Below are positions 56,769 through 64,000 of a DNA stretch of 64,000 nucleotides, piece by piece; the stretch's first letter is position 1, and each line of letters begins with the position of its first letter. The stretch is taken from assembly GCA_016185205.1 (NCBI GenBank), contig JACPOA010000008.1, forward strand, positions 23,751 to 87,750, given 5' to 3'. The DNA comes from Hyphomicrobiales bacterium. Lineage in GTDB: Bacteria; Pseudomonadota; Alphaproteobacteria; Rhizobiales; Xanthobacteraceae. The notes below the pieces were generated by a model that saw only the letters and a list, made by a program, of their open reading frames with translations, was not told the origin of the DNA and did no database searches. A program made the translations under genes and the position numbers.

Positions 56769-57063
56769 GAGTTCCTCCTGCCTGTTTGGCTTTCAGCAAA
56801 AGAAACGCGGCCACGCATGATGCGGTTCCTGTTGCAGCACCGTCTGCGCGCACTGATTCGTGAAAAAATGTCCATATTCAGAATCGCTTAGAGCGTTTCG
56901 GACTCCTTTCGTTCCGCCAGCACTGCGCATGCCTGGCTGAGCGCCACGTGTGACTCGATTTTCACAGCGGCGGGAACGCGCGCGTGCCGATTCAAGTTTT
57001 GCGTGCAGCGCGACTCCGGCCTTGGTACCAACATTGCAGACTCTGATTCGCGGGGCCCGAGGG

Positions 57064-57450
57064 ATGATTCTCGAATCGATGTTCGGAATGTGGCTTGTGT
57101 TGAATGTCTCGCTTGATACCCAAACACCAAACGCCACCGATCCGGCCAGCTGGCTGCGAATGTCGGTGCACCAGAAGGACGCCACGCTGTTGCCGCTGGT
57201 GCGGCAGGCGACCGATTGCGTGGTGCGCAAGGTCACGGCCGACCCGCGCTATCAGTCCGACATGCGGCCGGACGATTTCAGCGATCTGGTCGTCGACTCG
57301 ATTAGCGCCTGCGCGCGCCCGGTGCGCGCGATGATCGACGCCCACGACCGCATGTATGGCAACGGCTCCGGCGAAGCCTTCCTGCTCGGCCCCTATCTCG
57401 ACGTGCTGCCGTCGGCGGTCGTGAAGCAGGTCAAGATCAGGACGCGTTAA
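57064..57450 (+). CDS. Hypothetical protein
   Basis: 128 residues from ATG 57064 (later starts at 57160 are possible; the open frame reaches back to GTG 56950 without support). The central part LPLVRQATDCVVRKVTADPRYQSDMRPDDFSDLVVDSISACARPVRAMIDAHDRMYG has two Cys that may pair, and an N-terminal hydrophobic MWLVLNVSL. No domain recognised. Its last 14 bases overlap the MFS gene in a convergent arrangement. Confidence 0.5.
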   Translation: MILESMFGMWLVLNVSLDTQTPNATDPASWLRMSVHQKDATLLPLVRQATDCVVRKVTADPRYQSDMRPDDFSDLVVDSISACARPVRAMIDAHDRMYGNGSGEAFLLGPYLDVLPSAVVKQVKIRTR

Positions 57451-58645
57451 TCAGCGCCGGCCGCAGCACCAGCGTGATCGGCAAGGTGATCAGCACGCCG
57501 GCGGCCACCACCACCAGCGCCGACGGCACGCCGACCGCGTCGCCGAGTAGGCCATAGATCGCCGGCGACACCGCGCCCGCACCGATGGTGCCGGTATAGA
57601 AGATGCCGAAGGCGCGCGGGCGCCGCGCCGGCTCCACCAGGTCCGGCACCGAGCCATAGAGCACCGACGAGGTGCCATTGAGCGCGACGCCGACCACCGG
57701 CAACAGCACCAGCGCCAGTTCGAGCGGCAGCGGCAGCAGCGCGACGATGCCGAGCGCCGTCACCGTCTCGGTCAGCCACACCGTCGCCACCGTGCCGATG
57801 CGCGCGCCGATATAGGCGCAGACCAGCTTGCCGGCAGCACCGCCGGCAAACACCAGCGTCAGCGCCAGACCGACGGTCGGCAGGCTGGCGCCCTTGGCGG
57901 TGAGCACGAACGGCAAAAATGTCAGAAAGGCCATGCGGGTAGCACTGTCGATGACGCCGACCGACAGCAGCAGCGGAAATCCGTAAGCGCGTGCGGCTCC
58001 ACCGGCGCGTCCGCCGCCTTCGGTCTGGCGCGGCGCGGCCGGTTCCTCGCGCAATCGCGGCATCACCAGGTCGATCCCGATCGCCGCCAGCACGCCGATG
58101 CCGCCCAGGAGCGCCACCGCCTCGCGCCAGGGCAGCACGACGAACAGCAGCGAGGCCGCCGCCGGCAGCGTCATCTTGCCGATATCGCCGGCGAAATTGT
58201 AGGTACCGAGTGCGGTGCGCGAGCGCGTGCCGGAAAATGCCTGTGCGATCAGCGAGGACGCCAGCGGATGCTGCGTGCTGGCGCCAAGCCCGCCCACGAA
58301 CAGCGCCGCCACCAGCAAGGCGACACCGGTACTCAGGCCGGCCAGGCAATAACCGAAACCTGCGAGCGCGGTGCCGAGCGCGAGCACGAGCGCTGCGCCG
58401 AACCGCTCGGCGAGCAAGCCCGCGGGGATCTGGAAGCCGGCGAGCGCGCCGGAGAACACCGTCTTCATCAGCCCAAGCGCGGCAAAGCCGAGCCCGAATT
58501 CGCTCTGCCAAATCGGCAGCATGACATAGATCAGGTCGGTATAGCCGTCGTGCAGCACATGCGCGCCGCAGGCGACACCGAGCGCGCGCCGTTCCTCGCT
58601 CTTACGCGTGGTGGGCAACTGTGCGCTCTCGGTCGACGCAGTCAT
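57437..58645 (-). CDS. Major facilitator superfamily transporter (fosmidomycin-resistance-like)
   Basis: 402 residues with 12 predicted membrane helices. The N-terminal part VLHDGYTDLIYVMLPIWQSEFGLGFAALGLM and the motif AGLLAERFGAALVLA at loop 2-3 (a form of GxLaDrxGrr) resemble the Fsr drug-efflux group. ATG 58645 follows GGAG; the frame extends to 58702 without support. Substrate unknown. Convergent overlap (14 bases) with the hypothetical gene at 57064. Confidence 0.82.
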   Translation of the reverse strand: MTASTESAQLPTTRKSEERRALGVACGAHVLHDGYTDLIYVMLPIWQSEFGLGFAALGLMKTVFSGALAGFQIPAGLLAERFGAALVLALGTALAGFGYCLAGLSTGVALLVAALFVGGLGASTQHPLASSLIAQAFSGTRSRTALGTYNFAGDIGKMTLPAAASLLFVVLPWREAVALLGGIGVLAAIGIDLVMPRLREEPAAPRQTEGGGRAGGAARAYGFPLLLSVGVIDSATRMAFLTFLPFVLTAKGASLPTVGLALTLVFAGGAAGKLVCAYIGARIGTVATVWLTETVTALGIVALLPLPLELALVLLPVVGVALNGTSSVLYGSVPDLVEPARRPRAFGIFYTGTIGAGAVSPAIYGLLGDAVGVPSALVVVAAGVLITLPITLVLRPALINAS

Positions 58646-58873
58646 GGCGGCTCCAAACGCGGGCCATAGACCGCGACTGCGCCGGGCTGGAAGTCTTCCC
58701 AAGGGAACTTCGACATGGCGGCAAGCCTAGCATGTGAGCCAATTAGGATTGCGGCCGATCAAGTCGCTATGATCCTCAGAAGCGCGCTCACAGACTCAGT
58801 CTAGTGCTGACTATGGACTTATGATAGACGAACAAGTGACCGCATCAATATTTGTCAGTTCGGCGGGATTGCC

Positions 58874-61021
58874 ATGGTGGAGCGGCCAAGCAAGCAGTCG
58901 TCCCGCATTGCTCGATCGATCCGTGTAAGTATTGCCGGAGAACTTGCGCTCGTGAAATGGGCAATCAAGGAGTCATTCCATATTGCTCATTTGATACTTG
59001 CCGGTACCGCCGGCGCGCTTACCATAATGAACCGGCCGATCAAAGAGACGTTTCGTATTGCGCGATTGGCGCGCGTCAGCATCTTCGTCTCAGTGCTCGG
59101 AGCCATGGCTATCTTGGTTCCTGATCAGTTTGCTGACGCGCTCAAGAGCGTTGTCGAGTATTCGCTATTGCAGTTGTGCATGGTTGCAGCGTCCGCCCTT
59201 TTTGCATCCGCATCAGTTGCGCTCTCGGGGCAGTTAATGATTGCCCGTTTCACTCCGCGGCTGCTGCGTGCGGGCGGTTTCTCCGGATGGACTGCGCGTC
59301 ATTTGCCCATAACAGCGGCACTGTTGCTCGTGATCGCGACAGCCTTTGCGCTGGGTCAAGCGGTACACAGCGGAATGGTCGCGGGTGCCTATAAAATCGT
59401 TTGGGACCTCTGCATAGTAGCAGCTGCATGCGGTATTGCGGCGAGCGTGATCCTCATGTCCCGGTTCCCCGGTGCAGCCGAGCGCATGGCATTATTCGGT
59501 CTCGTGTCAGCATTTGTTCTGTTGTTTGTGTTTGCCTTTCTTCCCGTCGCGCTGCCAGCCTGGCTTGGCCCGCTTACCGTCATATTTCTCTGGATCGCGG
59601 CGGTCGTTTGGCTAGCAAGCGCTCTAGCATATCGTCTGGCCTCGACCAAGATTCCGATCTTCATTTGTCTCGCTGCTGCCGCAGTGCTTTTCAGCTATTT
59701 CGATCTAAACGACAACCACGTTGTACGCCACGAGCGGAAAACAGACTTTGTGCGTGGCGCACATTTGAGCGAGTTCGAATTCGATCAATGGCTTATGAGC
59801 CGCACTGACAAGCATCTATACGAGGGAAAGAACTATCCAGTTTTCATCGTTTCCGCAGAAGGCGGGGGCATACGAGCCGCGTACTTTTCTGCGCTCGTTC
59901 TGAGCAGCATACAGGACCGCTGTCCTGCCTTTGCTCAGCACATATTCGCGATCAGCGGGGTGTCGGGTGGCAGCGTTGGCGCCGCGGTCTTTGCGGCGTT
60001 GGTGAAGCGCTTGGCCGCAACCGGCGTCAACGACTCGTGTCCACTCGAATCGAGCAGAACTGGCGAGTTCCAAAGGGTTGCGGAAGCAGTACTCCGACAT
60101 GATTTCTTTTCGCCGTTGTTAGCCGCCTTGCTGTTTCCGGATTTCGTTCAGCGGTTCTTGCCATGGTCTATCGAAAGCTTTGATCGTGCCCGAGCATTTG
60201 AATACGCTCTCGAAAGCGCTTGGAAGCAGGAGACAAATGGTGATGAATTTGCTCAATCTTTTTTCGATCTTTCCGCCGGCTGGCGAGGCGGGACAGTGCC
60301 TGCGCTCGTATTGAACACCACTAACGTCGAAACGGGGATGCGGATGGTGATCTCGCATCTCGATATTTATGAAGAAAACGAAGGTCCCTTGGAAACGCTG
60401 TTAGACGTAAATGAAAACCTGACGATGCCGCTGAGTACGGCAGCGGGTTTAAGCGCCCGTTTTCCGCTTGTAGCACCGGCGGGCAGCATCTTGATCTCGC
60501 GCGGGCCGAACGGCGTTGAGAAACGACGTTATGTAGACGGCGGCTATTTTGAGAATACAGGTACGGCGTCAATTTTCGATCTTTTTACCGCGTTGCGAGC
60601 ATCGTCCTGGAGCGAATCGCGAAAGGTTGATCTTTACGTTTTGCGTATTGGAAGTCAGCAGGCACTACCGCAGTACAGCGGTAAAGGTTTCGGGGAGGTA
60701 CTGTCGCCAATAAAGACGCTGCTCAACACGCGAGAGGCGCGCGGACTTGTGGCAAAGGCGCAGCTGCTCACCGTGACAATGGGTCTGAATCGAGCGAATC
60801 GATACCAGCGCAATTTTGGAATCGTAGAATTCGAGCTGCAACAACGCGCCGTGCCGCTGCCACTTGGGTGGTCTGTATCAAAGATCGCGCGAGACGAGAT
60901 AGCGGCGCAAGTCAACCAGACGTTCGACTGCAGCACAGTAGAAGCTGACGTTGTTTATAATTCTTGCTCACGTGAGGTAGTCTTGGGCATTCTCAAAAAT
61001 CGAAACTCTTCACCAAAATGA
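58874..61021 (+). CDS. Patatin-like phospholipase with multi-helix N-terminal membrane domain
   Basis: 715 residues. The patatin domain (about 320-600) is complete: SAEGGGIRAAYFSALVL (oxyanion GGGxR), GVSGGSVGAAV (GxSxG nucleophile) and DGGYFENTG (Asp). The N-terminal 300 residues hold about seven hydrophobic helices; the first 70 residues contain three imperfect copies of a basic block (QSSRIARSIRVSI, KESFHIAHLILAG, KETFRIARLARVSI). Base use is clearly lower in GC than neighbours. Possible roles are membrane lipid hydrolysis; relatives also occur in defence systems (CapV), but no cGAS-type partner is nearby. About 228 bases upstream and 113 downstream hold no gene. Confidence 0.85.
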   Translation: MVERPSKQSSRIARSIRVSIAGELALVKWAIKESFHIAHLILAGTAGALTIMNRPIKETFRIARLARVSIFVSVLGAMAILVPDQFADALKSVVEYSLLQLCMVAASALFASASVALSGQLMIARFTPRLLRAGGFSGWTARHLPITAALLLVIATAFALGQAVHSGMVAGAYKIVWDLCIVAAACGIAASVILMSRFPGAAERMALFGLVSAFVLLFVFAFLPVALPAWLGPLTVIFLWIAAVVWLASALAYRLASTKIPIFICLAAAAVLFSYFDLNDNHVVRHERKTDFVRGAHLSEFEFDQWLMSRTDKHLYEGKNYPVFIVSAEGGGIRAAYFSALVLSSIQDRCPAFAQHIFAISGVSGGSVGAAVFAALVKRLAATGVNDSCPLESSRTGEFQRVAEAVLRHDFFSPLLAALLFPDFVQRFLPWSIESFDRARAFEYALESAWKQETNGDEFAQSFFDLSAGWRGGTVPALVLNTTNVETGMRMVISHLDIYEENEGPLETLLDVNENLTMPLSTAAGLSARFPLVAPAGSILISRGPNGVEKRRYVDGGYFENTGTASIFDLFTALRASSWSESRKVDLYVLRIGSQQALPQYSGKGFGEVLSPIKTLLNTREARGLVAKAQLLTVTMGLNRANRYQRNFGIVEFELQQRAVPLPLGWSVSKIARDEIAAQVNQTFDCSTVEADVVYNSCSREVVLGILKNRNSSPK

Positions 61022-61134
61022 TTTTTGACGCATTCGCGACCCTTGAGATGTTAACCGTAAAATGGCGCACCCTTATTGAGTGACTTTGGGTGGTCGACAG
61101 TGGCGTTCTGCGCCTAAAGCAGGAAGCGTAATGC

Positions 61135-62241
61135 TTAGTTGGCAAACCGGAAATGCATCACGTCGCCGTCGGCGACCACATAGTCCTTGCCTTCCAGCCG
61201 CATCTTGCCGGCCTCCTTGGCGCCGACCTCGCCGTTGCAGGCGATGAAGTCGTCATAGCCGATGGTCTCGGCGCGAATGAAGCCATGCTCGAAATCGGTG
61301 TGGATCACGCCGGCCGCCTGCGGCGCCTTGGTGCCCAGCGTGATGGTCCAGGCCCGCGTCTCCTTCGGCCCGACGGTAAAATAGGTGACCAGATGCAGCA
61401 GCGCGTAGCCGGCCCGGATCAGGCGATCGAGCCCGGTCTCAGCCAGGCCCACCGCCTCGAGAAACTCCGCGCGTTCGGCCGCCGGCAGCGTGGCGATCTC
61501 CGATTCGATCTTGGCCGAAATCACCACCGCGACCGCGCCCTCCTCCTTGGCGCGCTCTTCCACCTTGCGTGAAAACGCGTTGCCGGTCGCGGCCGACGCT
61601 TCTTCCACGTTGCAGGCATAGAGCACGGGCGCCGAGGTGAGCAGGCCGAGCGAGTGGAACAGCTTTTCCTCATCTAGCTTACGCTCGACCAGGCGGGCCG
61701 GCTTGCCCTCGCGCAGCAGAACGAGCGAGCGTTCGATCAGATCAAGCATTTCCTTGGCCTGCTTGGCGTCTTCGCCGGCGCCCTTGGCCTTTTTTTCCAG
61801 CGCATCGACGCGCTTTTCCAGGCTTTCGAGATCGGCCAGCATCAGCTCGGTCTCGATCGTCTCGATGTCGGCGACCGGATCGATCTTGCCCTCGACATGG
61901 GTAACGTCGCTGTCCTCGAAACAGCGCACCACATGCACGATGGCGTCGACCTCGCGGATGGTGGCGAGGAACTTGTTGCCGAGCCCCTCGCCTTTGGAGG
62001 CGCCGCGCACCAGGCCGGCGATGTCCACGAAGGTGATGCGGGTCGGGATGATCTGTTCCGACTTGCCCAGCACCGCGAGTCTATCCAGGCGCGGATCCGG
62101 CACGGCGATCTCGCCAACATTTGGCTCGATGGTGCAAAACGGATAATTCGCCGCCTGCGCCGCCGCGGTCTGCGTGAGCGCATTGAAGAGGGTCGACTTG
62201 CCGACATTCGGCAGGCCGACGATGCCGCATTTGAATCCCAT
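61135..62241 (-). CDS. ychF: Ribosome-binding ATPase YchF
   Basis: 368 residues, standard length. GIVGLPNVGKSTLFNALT (P-loop), FVDIAGLVRGASKGEGLGN, NVEE in place of NKxD (as in YchF, which prefers ATP) and the C-terminal TGS domain (RAWTITLGTKAPQAAGVIHTDFEHGFIRAET). Modulates translation and stress response in the family. Next to pth and rplY, a conserved order. Confidence 0.93.
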   Translation of the reverse strand: MGFKCGIVGLPNVGKSTLFNALTQTAAAQAANYPFCTIEPNVGEIAVPDPRLDRLAVLGKSEQIIPTRITFVDIAGLVRGASKGEGLGNKFLATIREVDAIVHVVRCFEDSDVTHVEGKIDPVADIETIETELMLADLESLEKRVDALEKKAKGAGEDAKQAKEMLDLIERSLVLLREGKPARLVERKLDEEKLFHSLGLLTSAPVLYACNVEEASAATGNAFSRKVEERAKEEGAVAVVISAKIESEIATLPAAERAEFLEAVGLAETGLDRLIRAGYALLHLVTYFTVGPKETRAWTITLGTKAPQAAGVIHTDFEHGFIRAETIGYDDFIACNGEVGAKEAGKMRLEGKDYVVADGDVMHFRFAN

Positions 62242-62274
62242 GGAAATATCCGCGTCAGTTGTTTGGTTGCGCCG

Positions 62275-62883
62275 TTATTTGGCGGCGGGCTCATCCTTGT
62301 CGTCGACGAAACCCTTGGCCGCCATGGCGAGATGGATCTTGTTCTGGAAGGTCGAATCCTTGCCCTCGACCAGCAGACCGGCGCTGTCGGCGATCAGATC
62401 GCACAGCGCTTCCACCCAGGGCCACTCGTCCTTGGCGAAATCCATCAGCACGTAGCGTTCCATCAATTTCTTGTCGCCGGGATGGCCGACGCCGATGCGT
62501 ACGCGGCGATAGTCGTTGCCGATATGCTCGGAGATCGAGCGCAGTCCGTTGTGACCGGCATTGCCGCCGCCGATTTTCAACCGCACTTTACCGGGCGGCA
62601 GTTCCGCCTCGTCGTGGAACACCGCGACCTGGCCGGCCTCCAGTTTGTAGAAATGCACGGCTTCCGCCACCGCGCGGCCCGACTCGTTCATATAGGTGCC
62701 CGGCAACAGCAGCAGGACGCGCTCGCTGGCGATCGTGCCTTCCACCGCCACGCCCTGAAAGCGCCGACGCCACGGCGCGATGTCATGGCGGCGCGCGATC
62801 GCCTGCACCGCCATGAAGCCGACATTGTGCCGGTTGCCGACATATTGCGGGCCGGGATTGCCGAGGCCGACGAAAAGCAGCAT
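62275..62883 (-). CDS. pth: Peptidyl-tRNA hydrolase
   Basis: 202 residues. [19 protein letters not shown] contains the catalytic His and the conserved Asn; [28 protein letters not shown] is the second signature with the Asp/Glu and Gly-rich loop; YVLMDF and the C-terminal helix are present. Releases peptidyl moieties from tRNA drop-off products. 66 bases from rplY, 33 from ychF; likely one operon rplY-pth-ychF. Confidence 0.93.
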   Translation of the reverse strand: MLLFVGLGNPGPQYVGNRHNVGFMAVQAIARRHDIAPWRRRFQGVAVEGTIASERVLLLLPGTYMNESGRAVAEAVHFYKLEAGQVAVFHDEAELPPGKVRLKIGGGNAGHNGLRSISEHIGNDYRRVRIGVGHPGDKKLMERYVLMDFAKDEWPWVEALCDLIADSAGLLVEGKDSTFQNKIHLAMAAKGFVDDKDEPAAK

Positions 62884-62949
62884 GGCTTCACCGGCGTTGC
62901 CGCCCTATCCCGAAATCGCGAAAGTCGGTGAGGTGAGGCGAACGCCGCC

Positions 62950-63717
62950 TCACTTCTTGTCGGACTTGGCCGGCGCTGCGGCCGGCGCGGCACCCGCGGC
63001 GGGAGCGGCGCCAGGTGCGGCACCCGGCGTCGCGCCAGGCGCGGCAGCGGGAGCGCCTTCGGCGCCGGGCGCGGTACCGGCGGCGGCGGCGGCAGCAGCG
63101 GCAGCGGCGGCAGCGGCGGCAGCCTCGGCGGCGGCCTTGAGCTCTTCCGCGTAGCCGGACGGCGGCACCACCGTGACCAGCGTGATGTCGCCTTGCGCGA
63201 TCACACGCACATTTGGCGGCAGTGTGACTTCGCTGAGGTGCTTGGAATGGTTGATGTCGAGCTCGGAAATATCGACGTCGATCGATTCTGGAATCGCCTC
63301 GGCCGGGCACATCACGTCGACGGTATGAGTGACGATGTTGACCGCGCCGCCGCGCTTGACGCCGGGCGACTGGTCGGAATTGAGCACGTGCACCGCGACC
63401 TTGACGCGGATGACGGCGCCTTCCGACACGCGCAGGAAATCCACGTGCATCGGCAGGTCCTTCACCGGATCGAGCTGGAAGTCGCGCGGGATCACGCGGT
63501 GCTTGGTGCCGTCCACGTCGAGGTTATAGAGCGTGGTGAGGAAGCGCCCGGCATAGATGCGCTTGCGCAGTTCGGCATGGTCCATGAGGACCATCATCGG
63601 GGGCTTGTTCTCACCGTAAATCACGCCCGGCACGCTGCCGGACCGACGTGCTGCCCGAGCGGCCCCCTTGCCGCCTTTCGGACGCACCGTCGCTTTCAGT
63701 TCCAGGACGGACGCCAT
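62950..63717 (-). CDS. rplY: 50S ribosomal protein L25/general stress protein Ctc with Ala/Pro-rich tail
   Basis: 255 residues from ATG 63717. N-terminal L25 domain (KATVRPKGGKGAARAARRSGSVPGVIYGE) and C-terminal TL5/Ctc domain (DVDISELDINHSKHLSEVTLPPNV) are intact. The tail (about 190-250) is a run of about 16 Ala, then Pro/Gly/Ala-rich units and AKSDKK, which fits alphaproteobacterial L25 but is long. Upstream, instead of prs, lies an insertion sequence. Binds 5S rRNA. Confidence 0.9.
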   Translation of the reverse strand: MASVLELKATVRPKGGKGAARAARRSGSVPGVIYGENKPPMMVLMDHAELRKRIYAGRFLTTLYNLDVDGTKHRVIPRDFQLDPVKDLPMHVDFLRVSEGAVIRVKVAVHVLNSDQSPGVKRGGAVNIVTHTVDVMCPAEAIPESIDVDISELDINHSKHLSEVTLPPNVRVIAQGDITLVTVVPPSGYAEELKAAAEAAAAAAAAAAAAAAAGTAPGAEGAPAAAPGATPGAAPGAAPAAGAAPAAAPAKSDKK

Positions 63718-63741
63718 GTTAAAACCCTCATCTAAGCCAAT

Positions 63742-63766
63742 GGAAAAGGCGGCTTTTTTGGCCGCC
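63742..63766 (-). terminator. Hairpin with T-run in the rplY leader
   Basis: On the - strand, GGCGGC-CAAAAAA-GCCGCC followed by TTTTCC lies 25 bases upstream of the rplY start. It may end transcription arriving from upstream or act as a leader attenuator for rplY. Confidence 0.55.
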
Positions 63767-63869
63767 CACGAACGCGGCAAGCCTCCAGGGGTGCCGGGGG
63801 CCGCGTATCGCGCGGGGTTATAGCGGGGGGTGTCGGAAAGGGCAAGAAAGCCGGAATGACCGTGTCGTA

Positions 63870-63912
63870 AGCACACGAGTTGTCCGGGTTAGGTAGCACA
63901 CGAGTTGTCCGG
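63870..63912. repeat. Two direct copies of an 18-bp repeat at the insertion-sequence end
   Basis: AGCACACGAGTTGTCCGG occurs at 63870-63887 and 63895-63912, 25 bases apart. Directly repeated boxes near an insertion-sequence end usually bind transposase. Confidence 0.75.
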
Positions 63913-63940
63913 TTTTGTGGCCTGCTCAGGAGCAGGGACG

Positions 63941-64000
63941 ATGAACCGGACGACGTGGCTACAGGACCGCAGGATGCAGAAGTTTCGGGATGTTTTGAGC
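63941..64000 (+). CDS. ISNCY-family transposase, N-terminal fragment
   Basis: The 20 codons to the window edge encode MNRTTWLQDRRMQKFRDVLS, which I recognise as the usual opening of ISNCY-type transposases of Bradyrhizobium relatives. AGCAGGGACG precedes the ATG. The gene continues past the window. The identification is from memory of the family start. Confidence 0.55.
   Translation, partial: MNRTTWLQDRRMQKFRDVLS

Larger units (their letters stand above)
63866..64000 (+). mobile_element. Left end of an ISNCY-like insertion sequence, cut by the window edge
   Basis: From the repeat boxes to the end of the window the sequence is not explained by chromosomal genes and leads into a transposase-like start at 63941. 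The left border is approximate: I see no clear terminal inverted repeat without the other end. Confidence 0.55.

Noticed and set aside
58874..61021. CBASS effector (CapV-like patatin)
   Set aside because: No cyclic-nucleotide synthase or other CBASS gene lies nearby, and the long membrane domain does not fit CapV.

Overview
The window reads as one contiguous piece of a high-GC alphaproteobacterial chromosome of the order Hyphomicrobiales, closest in style to Bradyrhizobiaceae/Xanthobacteraceae soil bacteria. This is inferred from the large number of solute-binding-protein transporters, DUF1236 secreted proteins, the ychF-pth-rplY order, and the palindromic intergenic repeats with a GTGGGAACCGGTT core or a GTCATTCCGGGGCG end. 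No rRNA, tRNA or CRISPR array was seen.

Region 1 (1-31.9 kb) is catabolic and transport-rich. An M24 peptidase start and a LysR regulator share a divergent region. A five-gene leftward operon follows (dehydrogenase, HbpS-like protein, zeta-type GST, Gfo/Idh oxidoreductase, flavin monooxygenase), facing a rightward dehydrogenase and a CocE/NonD hydrolase. Three complete LIV-type (branched-chain amino-acid family) ABC transporters come next at 8.6-13.4, 13.6-18.3 and 21.6-26.3 kb. They are interleaved with an ACMSD-family amidohydrolase, a second flavin monooxygenase, a cupin, a DUF1330 protein and a cyclase-family hydrolase. A tripartite tricarboxylate transporter with two consecutive TctC binding proteins closes the region. 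Together these suggest uptake and degradation of small aromatic, amide or carboxylate compounds; the substrates cannot be named from sequence.

Region 2 (31.9-49.1 kb) is mixed housekeeping: a DUF2189 membrane protein, an EAL phosphodiesterase, an EF-G paralogue, aspartate aminotransferase, a PAP2 protein, a frameshifted phytanoyl-CoA dioxygenase, three GST or small-protein loci, a PQQ-type sugar dehydrogenase, an ABC-F ATPase and UvrB. The uvrB gene carries two palindromic repeats in frame.

Region 3 (49.1-52.6 kb) is a small accessory or defence island. It has a Panacea-domain (DUF4065) gene overlapping an unknown 242-residue partner, a BglII/BstYI-type restriction endonuclease overlapping an MT-A70 methyltransferase, an orphan HigA antitoxin, and then about 370 nt of strongly structured non-coding sequence. 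That stretch resembles a HEARO/omega RNA (the guide-RNA class of IscB) but has no iscB beside it. The orphan structured RNA is the most interesting item in the window.

Region 4 (52.6-64 kb) has small secreted proteins among inverted repeats, two DUF1236 proteins with a 13-bp tandem repeat between genes, an MFS transporter, a multi-helix patatin-like phospholipase of lower GC, then ychF, pth and rplY. The window ends inside an insertion sequence whose transposase start is visible next to rplY.
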